Of a DNA stretch of 64,000 nt, positions 27,160-39,300 are shown one piece after another. Every line of letters begins with the position of its first letter. Position 1 is the first letter of the stretch. Source of the DNA: Monarcha castaneiventris obscurior (lineage: Eukaryota > Chordata > Aves > Passeriformes > Monarchidae). The notes under the pieces were generated by a model that was not told where the DNA came from, made no database searches, and was given only the letters and a program-made list of their open reading frames with translations. A program made the position numbers and the translations under genes. The stretch lies in contig JAMPIT010000230.1 of assembly GCA_026261815.1 (NCBI GenBank), forward strand, positions 38,896,501-38,960,500, written 5' to 3'.

Positions 27160-30087
27160 GGGATGAGTTTCACTAAGAATTCCAAGACCTTATTATGAGG
27201 ATGCTATTAAATACTCAAGACCTTGCATTCAAAAATGTTTGGAAAAGAGACTGTTTTGTGATACAGGTCTGTTAATGTCCAAGGTTTTGGGGTATTTGAC
27301 TTGACAAACAACAAAAAAAAAGCAACACAAAATCAGTAGGTCACATCACCTACAAAATATTTCTTCCACATAAATAAAGTGGTGAGATTATTTAAAATTA
27401 GCTAGTCTGTAGCTCCGGCCCCCATTCTTTTCCTTTCTTCTGTTTTCTTCTTTGGAGTTGAGAAGGTAGTCAGAAATAAGCTCTTGCCCATTTTAATCAC
27501 ATCTTCACTTCAGAATCGACCAACACAATCAGCACTGTTGGCAAAGAAAGAATATAACACTTCAAGAGAGAGCAAGCTTACTTGCAAACCCTCATCAATC
27601 TCATTTCTGTTTCATTATTTTTCTGGAAAAAATACTTTTATGTCACCACTATATCCTTGCAACAATTATCATCTTCAGCTGTCTATATTTATTTTTGTAA
27701 CTAATGCTTTTTATTAATAAATAAAAGTGGCATTGAATAAAAACTGCTGGTAAAGCTAGCCAAAAAAAAAAAAGCCTTTGAAGCAAAAGTATTTTGGTGA
27801 TCATTATCCTTAGACACTGTATTAAAGGCTTTCTCCTTTATTCATCTTAACACTGTAGACAAGAGGTAACTGCTTCCAGAGAGCAGTGGAATGGAGGTGC
27901 CACAATATTAGCAGTATCACAGCAAGTAGCAGACAGGCTCTGGTGTGACAGAATAATAATAGAAAATACATCCATTTCAGGGAGGAAATATACTAATTTG
28001 TAGTCAACTCCACTCTTGGAGAGACACTGAAAACAATTCCTTAAGCTGGCTTCCTAAGAAAGATGGTAGGTTATTAGCTTACTGCCTCTTTCTCAAGAGG
28101 CACAAACAAGTCCTTTACACAGAAGAATGACAAATGCTATTTTTGAAGAAAGGTAGTTAACTACCTCTTCTTATACTAGTACCACTTGACTCTCATCTCA
28201 CCTGCATCTCACAGCACCTTGTGAAAGTTGTGTTTTAAAGTCCCTTTCAGCAAAGGAATTCCAAACCTAAGGTTTTGTCAAAGTGGGGATGCCCCTGAGG
28301 AACCACCAAAGGAGGAAAAAGCATGCCCAGAGTCTCTCTTCCTGACAAGATTCATTTCCTTGTCCTCATCCTTCCAAGATCACACCTGGAGTAGGTTCCA
28401 TATCAGAGTTATAGAGAGCAGGGTAAAGGCAAGCAGACTGACAGAAAGGAAGCAGTGTGGGGAAAATAAGGATTTGTAAAACTTTGGAGGAAGTATAGTT
28501 TGATAGAACAGGATGTGGAAAGCTTGCACAGTTGAGAGGGCCTAAACTCAGAAGTGAAGATAGTTCATTAACATTTAGCTCACCTGTCAGCCACTTCTGG
28601 AAGAAGGCCACAGATACAACAACCCTGCACTGCACTACAAAGTTAGTTGTAGTGGGGAATGTGCACATGTTGCACCATGAGTACCATCCCACCACAACCT
28701 AGGGGACAAAATAAAAAAGCACCTAACTGAAGCTGCTAGGAAATTCAGTGGGCAACAGGTAATTCCCAACCCTGCAGACTGGGGTTTTCCTTTCCCACAA
28801 CTGCTAAATGAGAAAAGGCTCTATTAGGCTCCCAGCTAGGGGAAGACAGCTGTGATCCACCTGTTTATATACAGAAGTGTATTTCTTTCTCTTATGTCAT
28901 TACTTTTACAGAGGACAAGGAATGCCAGAAAAACTTTCTGCTGTGCAATTGACTAGAGCAGAATACAGAGTTCCTCTTCCAAAAACCCTTTAAGCAATGC
29001 CTTTGCTAGTAGAGTCTATAATCTACCATATGGAGCTCAGAAGTAGACATTGCATTGGCTCAATACCAGCAATCATCTGAAAAACACTTTTTCAGCCACT
29101 AAATCAACTTTGAAAAAAGCCAAATAATTCTCAGTAGTAAGTCTCTGTGCTCCTGTGTTTCGGCCTCATGGAAACAGTGATTGCACCTGTCACCCCAAAA
29201 AAACCTGCTCACTCTTAAATAGCTCTTCACCATCCCTAGAGTCAGACTTCACACTTAGAATTCATCCCTCTGGATTTAGGTGAGATTTTAAATATGGAAC
29301 ACTGCCCCAGTTGTTGCTTATTTGGTTCAGAATTCCTGTGAACCATAAATTACAGGATTTGAGACAGAACTGTTCAAAAATGTTTGTCTGTATCATCTGA
29401 TTCCAAGTTTGACCACAGACTTCCTTACTGCTGCTATGATATTTCATGGAAACCCTTCTAATACAATTTGATTTCTTAGCTACCACTTCCTTCACACCAG
29501 GGGAAAAAAAGTGAAGAAGGTGAAAAAACTGGTAGATACCCTAGCAGTGCAATTTTCAGATAATCCCTCTGTTTAAACAAACAACAGTGACAAAAACATT
29601 TATTTCTGATATCTTTAATTTGAGCCACCCTTGAGCCTTTCAAAATAAACTGCACACTAGGAAGAAAGCAAAATACAGTAGACCAGTTCATCTTTTCTAT
29701 GGCAGATCTCTATTCTGTGCAGTACTCCTGCCTGTTTAGTAATGGGGGAAAGGCTGCAATTTGCTGTTGCTCCAATCCCAAGGAATACAAGTCCCTGCTA
29801 AGAACTGCAAGTCTCTGTTAAGAACCCCTGTAACATATATACCCCTTAGAGAAATGGTGTGCAAGAAGCTTGAAGGGTTTCGTTATTACTTAGCCAAGTA
29901 GAACACAGCACATAACTTTGAAAACAGTTGTCTTTTCACAAGACATTAATTCTATCACCTTGTAATAATTCTATCGCCACACATTTAACTCTACCTGGCC
30001 AAGCTCCCCTATGTCTTATGTCTGTAAGTATTTGCACTTATTCTGTTTTGAAATAAAGTGCACAGAAGGTGACCATCCAAAATGGAT
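27160..30087. other. Intergenic, no gene recognised
   Basis: AT-rich DNA with no named repeat. A 22-bp imperfect direct duplication built on CAAGTCTCTGTTAAGAAC lies at about 29,788-29,826. Confidence 0.6.
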
Positions 30088-30176
30088 AGGACATATAACA
30101 TCTTCTTTCTAGTACCACAAGGTCCTCAGCATCGAAGAGGACCTTGTGCTATTAAAAAGAAGATGTTATATGTCTT
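30088..30176. repeat. Near-perfect inverted repeat (38-bp stem, 9-nt loop)
   Basis: The left arm 30,090-30,127 and the right arm 30,137-30,174 are reverse complements at 35 of 38 positions. The stem has two mismatches and one G:U pair, and the loop is AGCATCGAA (30,128-30,136). One G:U and one A:T pair can be added at the base. The arms begin GACATATAACATCTTC and end CACAAGGTCCTC. A transcript from either strand would fold into a hairpin of miRNA-precursor size. It could also be a short foldback element or a local inverted duplication. No flanking TA duplication or transposon end that I know is visible. Confidence 0.9.
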
Positions 30177-30352
30177 TAATATTGGTAAGCTACCACATAG
30201 ACAATTTGATTAAAATGTATACCCAAAAACCTACTTCGAGACAAATTTTGTCCTAGCAAATTGCAGATTTAATCTGGAAGAAGTATAAAGCTCACTGCTA
30301 AAAATAATCTCTCCAGAACCAGCATAAACATTCAAGTAAACTTCTGTTTAAT

Positions 30353-30382
30353 TTTAGTATTGTTTAGTATTGTTTAGTATTG
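30353..30382. repeat. Tandem repeat, 10-bp unit TTTAGTATTG x3
   Basis: Three perfect copies of a 10-bp unit lie in unique-looking DNA, about 180 bp after the inverted repeat. It is a small local duplication with no evident role. Confidence 0.9.
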
Positions 30383-31723
30383 TTTGCTCACTGTTGTCAC
30401 CAAGAGCCACAGTCACAGGCCATGAAGTCACATCACCTTAACTATTGAAAAGTTTACATTTACTACATAATTGAGTTTACTTGTACATTGTCAAAGGTAA
30501 TTTTTAAAGGCTTCAGGGCAGAAAACTGATCATTCGATGCCATCAAAAATGAGATAAATGTCTGGTGTCAGCCCATAATACAGTAAAATCCAGTGGCATA
30601 CTTCCACAGTTAACAATATTTAAAAAAAAACAAACCATATTTTACATAGAATTATGTGTTGTCTCCCATATCATCACTTCTCTTATTTGGACACTTCTAT
30701 TGCCTTGTATAAATACACCATCTCTACATCTTCATTTTTCTAAGGAGAATTCACTGGGGGCTTTTGCCTCCCCACCAAACCTGAACTGTCTTTAATTTGG
30801 TAGAGCTAAGACGCATGTGTGAAAAAAATTAAAAAGGAAAAGCCTCTGCATTATGCAATACTGTTTGACATGACTCCAGAACTGGTAAAAACAGCATATC
30901 TTTAAATTGCATGTGCTATCATACTGTGACATTATATTACCAGGTGGTGATAAAACATGACTCTGTGGGAAATGATGATACACCTTTGTCATAGAAAATG
31001 TTAGGTGCTTTGGAACAGTATCACTTGCTGTTTTGAGAAAGAAAAATTCTAAGTTATCAGGAAACTTACAGGATGGCTGCATCCAACACTGAAGAAAATT
31101 ACTTGAAAATAGTTTCAACTTCACTGCCCAGAGCATACATTAAATGCATTATCTGTATTGAGCCCTGCTGCAGTCCTAAATTTTGTGAAATGTGGTTTTC
31201 ACTGAGGCTAATGAAACTGGTAATCCCTATGGAGAGTGAAATTTCAGCATTTTCCTTATTCAGTGGCTTCTCATTTTCCAACCAGACCACCTCAGGCTAT
31301 GATTTATCAGAGCTCAGATACTAAGGTTTGAGGGCCTTTTTAAACGTATGGATAGGAAACCTTTTTGGAAAACTTGGTTCCGAAGGAAGAAATGGTATTA
31401 CTACACTATTATAAACTCAGAATTAGTTGGTACCCAGCCACCAAGATCTAAAATACAAGTGTAATTCACAGAAGACTTTCAAAAGATTATTGGGGTGTTG
31501 GTTTTCAGTTGGTTTTTTGTGGGTTTTTTTCCTCACGAGAGGAAACGTCTGTACTCCTATTTCAGTGATCCCCAAAATTGGGGTGGGTGATAGAGACCAT
31601 CCATAGGCAATTGGCATAAGGCCAGCAGGAGCAAACCTAGTCTACCAAAAATTTTCAGAGAAGTCTAACCTAGCCATATGAGTGGGGTTGTTTTGTCCTG
31701 TGGCCAGGGTGGTTTCCATCCAA

Positions 31724-31772
31724 CAGTCTCATAATCTGAAGGTCGTGAGTTCAATCCTCACACGGGGCACCA
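31724..31772 (+). pseudogene. tRNA-Met(CAT) 3' segment with CCA, joined to the LTR (extended primer-binding site)
   Basis: These 49 bp match vertebrate elongator tRNA-Met from about tRNA position 28 to the 3' CCA, with one difference as I recall the gene: G57 is A, a likely CpG decay. The anticodon loop CTCATAA, variable loop, T arm and acceptor 3' strand are all present. A functional tRNA gene is unlikely: the 5' half is not tRNA-like, and CCA is not encoded in vertebrate tRNA genes. The last 18 nt (31,755-31,772) would be the ordinary primer-binding site of the minus-strand LTR at 31,775-32,265. The other 31 nt are extra and match the tRNA further than priming needs. Confidence 0.85.
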
Positions 31773-31774
31773 TC

Positions 31775-32265
31775 TGACACTGGTAGTGCCATAAATCAGC
31801 TTCTCTTGCTGGGAGAGGCCCTTTAAAGTCCTTTAGAGTCCTTGCAAGGAGCTTGATAGACGGACGAGGCAAACTCGCAGTAACTGCTTCTTCAGATAGT
31901 TGTTTACTCTAGTGTTATCAGCTTAGAAAGACACAGTAGAACAGAACATGACAAGAGAAGGCAAGAAAATGGCTGCTTATCAAGATTCCAAAGCCTTTTT
32001 ATAGGTAAATTATCCAATTAAAAATTGAAACGACAGATATTTTTACTTTTCATCCAATGGTCAGTAAATCACTCCGACACGCAGGCCGGAACTGCGGCAT
32101 TTTTCATCCAATCATCCTAAACTACCTCTGCTGCAGAATATGGAGGACTAGAAGAAGAAACACGGAGATAAAAACTACAAGGGTTCCTCCATCTTGGAAC
32201 TTTTACTATTTATCTATTTACTACATTAATAAACCTAAAACTTCTAAATTCTTCACCCTGTGACA
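31775..32265 (-). mobile_element. Endogenous retrovirus LTR, antisense
   Basis: Read on the minus strand, this 491-bp unit begins TGTCACAGG and ends CCAGTGTCA, the TG...CA ends of an LTR with an imperfect terminal inverted repeat. In the U3 part there are three inverted CCAAT boxes (CCAAT at + 32,014, 32,056 and 32,108). A TATA box (CTATAAAAAGG) lies at + 31,994-32,004, and an AGTAAA polyadenylation-type signal at + 31,903-31,908. Two bases separate its 3' end from a primer-binding site complementary to tRNA-Met, the usual retroviral spacing. I see no gag, pol or env sequence beside it. It lacks a matching second LTR in the window. The family is not identified. Confidence 0.8.
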
Positions 32266-32803
32266 TCCTTACATCATATTCTATCACCTAGTTCACATCT
32301 GTGTAGATTTTAGTTCCTCCCAGATGGTAGGGAGTTTTCTCCATGGATAAAGGTCAAAAACCACGCTGTCCAGGGGGGTTTTTCTCTCCAAAACAGGCAG
32401 AGAAATATTCCCTGCACTCTGGATTCCCACACACTAGAAGCTCTAGTGTGGCATTTAACATATCATCATGTTAGTGTTTGTACACAGACCAAAGACCAAA
32501 AAGCCCCATTTGATGCTTAGTAAAAAGTTAGGACTTACCACTTGATTAAGACACCTAAAAATCACATTCTACATATGAGCTAGATGTTCACACTCCCACC
32601 GTAACTAGTGGAGAACCGATCAATGCAGTTGGTAAAATCCAAAAGCAATTCAGTTCAGAAGTCTTTTCTGAATTTGGCAGCTCATAAAGGCAGCGTAGTT
32701 AAGAGCACAATTTCCGTGGCCAATTTTATACAAATGAATGATGCATCTGTCCACCCACTTCATTACTTTCAGCTACTCAACCCAAATGACCGGGGATGCA
32801 TAC

Positions 32804-33387
32804 TGCTGTGGTGTAACCTCAGTCAGCAACTTAGCCACTTGCTCACTCCCCACTGGTGGGATGGGGGAGGAAATCAGAAGAGGGAAAGTGAGAAACTGTA
32901 TGTGTTGAGAGAAAGACAGATCAATAAGGTAAAGCAAAAGACACACATGCAAGGAAAGCAAAAGAAGCAATTAATTCACTGCTTCCCATGGACAGGCAGG
33001 TGTTCCAGCATCCCCAGGGGAGCAGGGCTCCATCAGTTCCAATGGCAACTTGGGAAGACAAACACCATCACTCCAAATGTCTCCCCCTTCCTTCTTCCCT
33101 CAGATTTATATGCTGAGCCTGACTCCATAGGGTATGAAAAATGCCTTTGGTCAGTGGGGGGCAGCTGTCCCAGCTCTGTTTCTCCAACTCCTTGTGCACC
33201 CCCAGCCTTCTCACTGGCAAGGCAGTACAAAAGGCAGAAAAGGCCTTGACTCTGTACAAGCCCTTCTCAGCAATAACAAAAATAACTCTATATTATCAAT
33301 CCTATTTTCATTGGGAATCCAAAGCAGAGCCCCACAAGAGCCACTGTGAAGACAATTAACTCTACCCCAGCCCAAACCACGTGCCCA
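32804..33387 (-). mobile_element. Avian ERVL-type solo LTR, antisense
   Basis: On the minus strand this starts near TGGTTTGGGCTGGGGTAGAG followed by TTAATTGTCTTC. It continues with AAGGCTGGGGGTGCACAAGG, a GGGACAGCTGCCCCCCACTG block, a CATACCCTATGGAGTCAGGC block and a TATAAAT promoter element. It ends with a TCCCCCATCCCACCAGTGG / GAGTGAGCAAGTGGC region. This order is that of common bird ERVL LTRs. ATGCATA occurs at 32,796-32,802 and 33,389-33,395, just outside the element, and could be a target-site duplication. The exact right end (33,378 or 33,387) depends on it. The 213-codon open frame on the + strand (32,608-33,249) runs antisense through this LTR and is not a gene. Confidence 0.8.
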
Positions 33388-36300
33388 CATGCATAGCAGG
33401 ATCATACAGTTTTGTCACAAGGCAGAAACTCACATCTCTACATACCATAAGCACTACTTTACTTCAACAGCATCATCACTATCCGTATTTTTACTCATCT
33501 CTGTGTCTTTACTTCAAAGCTCCACTGTAAAGCAAGCAAAGGAGAAGCATAGCAGTTCAGATTTTCTTTAAAAACATAGCTCAAATGGTCTAATTTCCTA
33601 TCAGCATTTAGTCCTTTTGGAGAAACGTATAATGCTATAATCTACACAAAGCACCTAAAATTACCTAAATGCCTGAGCTGCCTGCTGAAAATATACTAAT
33701 CCTATACATCCTCTATGCAGCCCTTGCTGACTGACACCTATGGAATCCAGTATGGAATTTAAACCACCCCCTACACAGATTTCTCCAGCTCTGTCCAGCA
33801 ATTGCACCTCAGCATTGCGGCAAGGTTCAAGCATCCTCCCAAGCACGACATTTAACTGAAAATGGTTCAGCCCTCAGGGAAAGTCTGGATGAAGATGCTA
33901 AAGATATCCCCTGCAGATCAGCTTAAAAGCTTTTTAGCTTGGCTAATAGATGGAAGTCTCATTGTATTAGTATCAGCTAATTGATTTTGGGGAACAAAAC
34001 CCTCTTGCCTTAGGTTTAGCCTGCCTTACAACTGCCCTATAGTTTGCTGGTAAAGCTGAATAGTCAGAGAAGAGTCTTACCAGATGCAGCAGAGACTGGA
34101 AATTGGATGTTTTCCAACACAGCAATTGGTATAGACACTATCTGGATTATGCAGTCCTTATTAAGTAGTGTCAAGGATTAGCCAGAACTAAAAACACTTG
34201 TGGGATTAGGGATTTATTTATATGAGGACAATCAGGAAAGTGAATTAACTAAAAATGTTACTTTAAAGAGAAGCTGTAAAACTACATTAAATCCTAATGT
34301 GGATGTTCTCCTTTAGAAACTACATTTGAATGATCTAACTTCACTGATGAAGTAAATTAAATTAAATTAGGACCACTTGAATTCTGGATAAGAAGGTCCT
34401 TAGGGGTTTTAATGACGTTTAACTGATCTATTTCTAAGTCACATCTTTAGTTGACTCACATTAATTTTCACGAATTGCTCCATGCAGATAAGTCTCAAGT
34501 TCTGAAATGAGGAAAGCCCATAAAAAGAAAAGTGACTGCTAAATTAATGGCAACAAGACATTCCTAAAAACAGTTGCAACACAGCTTGTTCATCTGCAAA
34601 GGCAATAACAATCGCAATGACTCTGGATCTGCATACTGAAGGACAAGATTTAGTAACAGGCTCTCAAATAAGTCTTCTTGTGACAATGCCCAACTGAGGC
34701 TTCTTCTGTACTTCTCAGATTGAAAACTGCTTGCTCTGCAGTTGTTGTTTAGCCAGTCCTAAAACACGATTTTAGATTTTAGGAAACTAAATATTTTGGA
34801 AGGCATTTAGGCCAAAGTTAAGATTTATAATTAAAGAGCTGTAAACGACTCATGTGTCAAGAGAGTACTTTTTCTTTTTTTTTCATTCCAAGTTCAACTG
34901 CTGGAGGCAAAAAAAAAACCAAAAAAAAATCCCTCATAACTCTGCTCTTGTTTTTTTCTGTTTCTGTAATCTATGCAATCCATGGTCGACAACTCACAAC
35001 CAATCTATTTCTTGTATCGTATCAGAAAGCCAATGGGACAAATAGCATTACTGACCTCTCTGCTTTTTGTTCAATATCCTATTTCCAGAGTGGAAGGAAC
35101 TATGTAGCTCTATAATATTACTGAGATTTGAGTCAAATTGTGCAACAATTCCTCTGTTGTAAATTCAGCTAATTTATCATTCTCATCCTTCTATTGTGCA
35201 TCTTGACTTCCTTCTGTGAATTTTTCTGTCTATAGAACAATTGCTATTACAGATACTCATATTCAGGGTGTGCATAAAACTTCATTCCCTCATACAAGGT
35301 TTCCTCAAGAGGGGTAATATAAGAATATGCATTTAAATTTTAATACCAGGCATCATAAATGGTTTTTCCTTCCAAAGAGGTAGTTTTTTGAGTCCCTCTC
35401 ATGACACGTGCAGTAATGAGCATCTTGACACTGTAGGTGGGTTGTAGTTATTGCTGTTCAGAGAGTGTATCTATACTCACAGGGAGAAAAAAAAGGCTGG
35501 AAGCAGGCTAAAATATGCTGAACCATTGGCTCAATTTCTTTTGTCTTCACCACTGTCAGTAAGTAAGGTAAAAGCACCCATATTATGCCTCAAAAAAAAC
35601 CAACTCACTGATTTTTCTTGTGCAGAGAACAATCTGTGAAGGCCTAACCTTTGCAGCTGATAGCAAACTCATGTTTAGATTAAAATGCAGGTCTTAAAAT
35701 ATCCTGCTCTTGAACAAATACACTTACAAGGATGTTATGTCTAATTTTGGCCTTTTGGAAGGCTAACTATTTTCAGAACCCATTTTATTGAAGTCTTAGG
35801 ATACTTGCAGAAATAAAGTACTACATGTTGATTAGGTAGAAACTGTGTTTCAAAAATCAAGATTCATCTGGTGTTTTCTCCTCACTTAAAAGAACAAAAG
35901 AAAAAGATACTTTGCACCAAAAGCCTAACATTACATTATTTTCATTAATTATGGTCTGAAAAAAACATTCAGAGTTGTTAAAGGAGGAGAAAACCTAAAA
36001 AGCTGTAAAAGAGCTTAGTTTGGCACCTTTAATTTTTTCTATTATGGAATGAAGACTTCAGCATTTTCATTAATAATTCCTGATGTTTTGCCCATTACAT
36101 CATAATTTTCAATAGAAAGGAAACATAACCTGCTTATTTCAGAGCACTGAACAAACCAACAAAAGTGGGAAAGGGGCTGCATTTACAAAAAAGGTAAAGA
36201 ATGCAATTTGTCTCTGAACTTTCTGGAAAACACAAGAGGCTAAAATCAGAGAGGTTAAGAGGAGGAAAGTTTGCCAGTTTTAAAACTGAAGAGGAAGCCA

Positions 36301-39300
36301 ATTTAACCTTGACTTAGTCAGTGTTTGTGAAATCCTAGCATCCATGCAGACCTTTAAATGAAAAAAACAACTCTGCTTTTCGATTACTCTGGGGTGATAG
36401 CAACTGCAGAAATTCTGTCGTTCCGGTATAAAAGTATCCTGATGTTATTTTCCATCAGAAAAGATAAATTGTTTCATTCTCAGGTTTTGAACTCATAATG
36501 GCTTAAGCACACAAGTAATCCTTCCGAATTCTGAAATACCATATGTTTTTCAGGATTGTGATTGCTTGTTTGTTATGTGTTTGTACACACTTTTCCATGA
36601 CAAATATAACAAGTAAAATTGCAAAAGCCTGCTTAGTTCAGCAAAAAACCACCCTGTTTTCTGCTTACTTAATGAGCTGAATCCACTCATGAGTGGTTGA
36701 ACAAGTAACAGCAGCTGTAAAAAAGAAGTTGGACCTTGGGGCAGAAGTAAGGGAGAGTGGAAGAGGAAGCAGAGGATAACAGAACCTGAAATCCTCCTTT
36801 CAGCAGTATCAGGCTATTGGAAGTGCTCAGAGACCTCCTCCCTTTGCAGGTTTAAAGACCCAAGTATGACATCTTAAAACGAGCAAGCCTCTCTGCCCTA
36901 TTCTCTTCCTTTGCCTTCCCAGGGGTAGTTCTGCTGAAAAGAGCTGTTTGGTCTTGTAAGATTTAAGATTCATTTCTTTTTCATTGATGTTCAAGCATTT
37001 CTAGTATCTCCGGTGCATTGAACACAATCTAATAGGGAAAGATCTGCCTACTTAATAATAACTGCAATGCTTTCTGAGGCTAGTCAAGAGTACTGAGTCT
37101 CCTGACAAGACATTTCTATATGGCTTATCAAAAGAAAAGGTTTCCTTGCTGTAAAAAAATTAAAACAATTTCTTTTCAGTTTCCATCCTCTCAAAAAACA
37201 GCTTGAGCAGTTAAGCTTGAGTCCTTTCCAAGTACCTTTTTTGACTACACATCACACTTCATAATTTAAAAGAGAAAAGTTTTCCTTTACAAACATCAAC
37301 ATTAAAAGCTTTTAATAAAAGATTATTTTACAATTTTAACCATAAAATTGTTACTGGAAGACTGTATTTTCAAGATGGAAAGCATTTTGTGGAAGAGAAA
37401 CAGAAATTTATTTGGATACTACTGTAAATAATTATGAACATGTACTGGCAGACTTTGCTGGAATGCACAAAATGCAGTACAGGAAAAATGTTGCCCTTTT
37501 CTATCTATATTTAAATTAGACCTTTGTTCAAAAGCCCATTTCAGATCAGAGGTTTTTTTTGCTTAAACCAACACTGGAAGAGGTGAACTATTAAAAAACA
37601 GAAATCCCCCCAAATGAAAAAGAGGATTATCCAATTTTGTTTTCTGCCCAGTTTTGATAAAACCTCAGTGATAAAACCCCTCATATGGTATCCTACATAA
37701 TACATTGATATATAAGCAGCATGTGCAAAAATCCTAAAAGTACAAGAAACTTTTATTGCATATTAAATATGATATATCAAAGTCATCAGCCCTACACTGT
37801 AAAATAATACAAGTACAGGGACCACAAAGTCCCACAGGACAGCATTTCATGCTGTCTTCTGCCCTTTTCCTGGACTGGCAGATTCTTCTACAAAATTTAC
37901 CATAAACAGATAAAATTTATGATATTTTCATTTTGAATGTTACATTGACAGACCCCCAAATCCAGCCATTTTATTTAAGCAGCTAAATTTTACTATTGGT
38001 TGGAGAAAGGAAAACAGATGTGTGTGTGTGTATGTGTGTGTAGGAAATGCAAGTGTAGGAGGCAAGGCAAGCAGAATCAAATGTGAACTCCTGCATACAA
38101 AAGATGGTGGTAGCAAGTGTGGGGTGTAACATATGTTGGAACACTGTTCTTAATTTTAACATTCTTTTGGATGGGTAAAATCATGGCAATTATACCACCA
38201 ACATTCTTCAGCCACTTGCAACCATAGGAATGTAGGAACAAAAGAATGGTAGGAAGGGACTACAGTTAGAGGGAATGCATGGATAAATCAGCAGATGATA
38301 TGAAGGAATATTAAGATGATTGATGGACAAAAAGTGAGAAGGAAGTAGTGTGACTAGAGACTCTCTGGAGTCTCCAGAGACTGAGGTTTGCCTGCTGAGC
38401 TCTGCAGCAGTGGGTCAGTGGCTGCAAGATGGGTGGAGCACATTCAGTGGAGACTGAAGGAAGGCGTGCACAAAAGAGGAAACACCATCTTAGTTGCAGA
38501 CACACTGTCAATTACCCTCCTTGGTTCCTCTTTTTTAGTTTATTCCCCTATTGAAGGTAACAGACGAGGCCAGGAACCTTTGGAAATTAGAGTTATACAG
38601 ACAAGAATTCAGTGAGAGACAATTATGAATACTTTCCAAAGGCTAGTTGTTAAAGATCTTCTGTCTCAAATTACTTCTAAAAGGGAGATACAATATCTAG
38701 CTAGTCTACACATGATACCGAGTTGTTGGCAGCAAAGCTCTTTTCAATACATGGGGTACTATAAGTGTTAAGTATTATTATCATTACTACTACTAAGAAA
38801 AAAACCCAGTAAAATATGGTATTGAACAAAGGGCAACACACTGCAATATGGTTACATACTGCTTTAAAATAAATATATTCCTATCACTGGTAACAGAAAT
38901 ATACTATAAAATGGCAACTTGTAAAAATAAATCCAGACAAATAATCTAAGGAGGGTGGGAGTGATACAAGAAATTGGCACTGGTTTGCTTGACTGCTTTT
39001 ATGCTAAATGACATAGGGATCGGGCTGAATACTCTAGACTGTAATATTCTCTGTTAAGGTTGATTTGCTCAAATCCATTACTCTTGTCAGAGTTTGGTCA
39101 TTTATGCATCTACTGGGGAGAGAAATCAAATATTATAAACACTCAAGGCAATGATGTAACTCCTATATTGTACTTTTTTCAGTTGGAAGCTACTGCAGAC
39201 CACTTAGATGTTGCAAATCCCTTTATTCCCTCCACAGGAGTCTGAACACACTGACCTTTCTTTACTCTATGCAACTTTCAGTGGAATAAAGAATATGCTG

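Noticed and set aside
31695..31769. Functional tRNA-Met gene
   Set aside because: A 7-bp acceptor stem can be drawn with 31,695-31,701, but two of its pairs are G:T. The D arm is not tRNA-like, position 27 is mispaired, and CCA is encoded. The LTR two bases later explains the sequence better.
32608..33249. 213-codon open frame, the longest in the AT-rich part
   Set aside because: Most of it runs antisense through a bird ERVL-type LTR, and the peptide has no domain or composition of a real protein.
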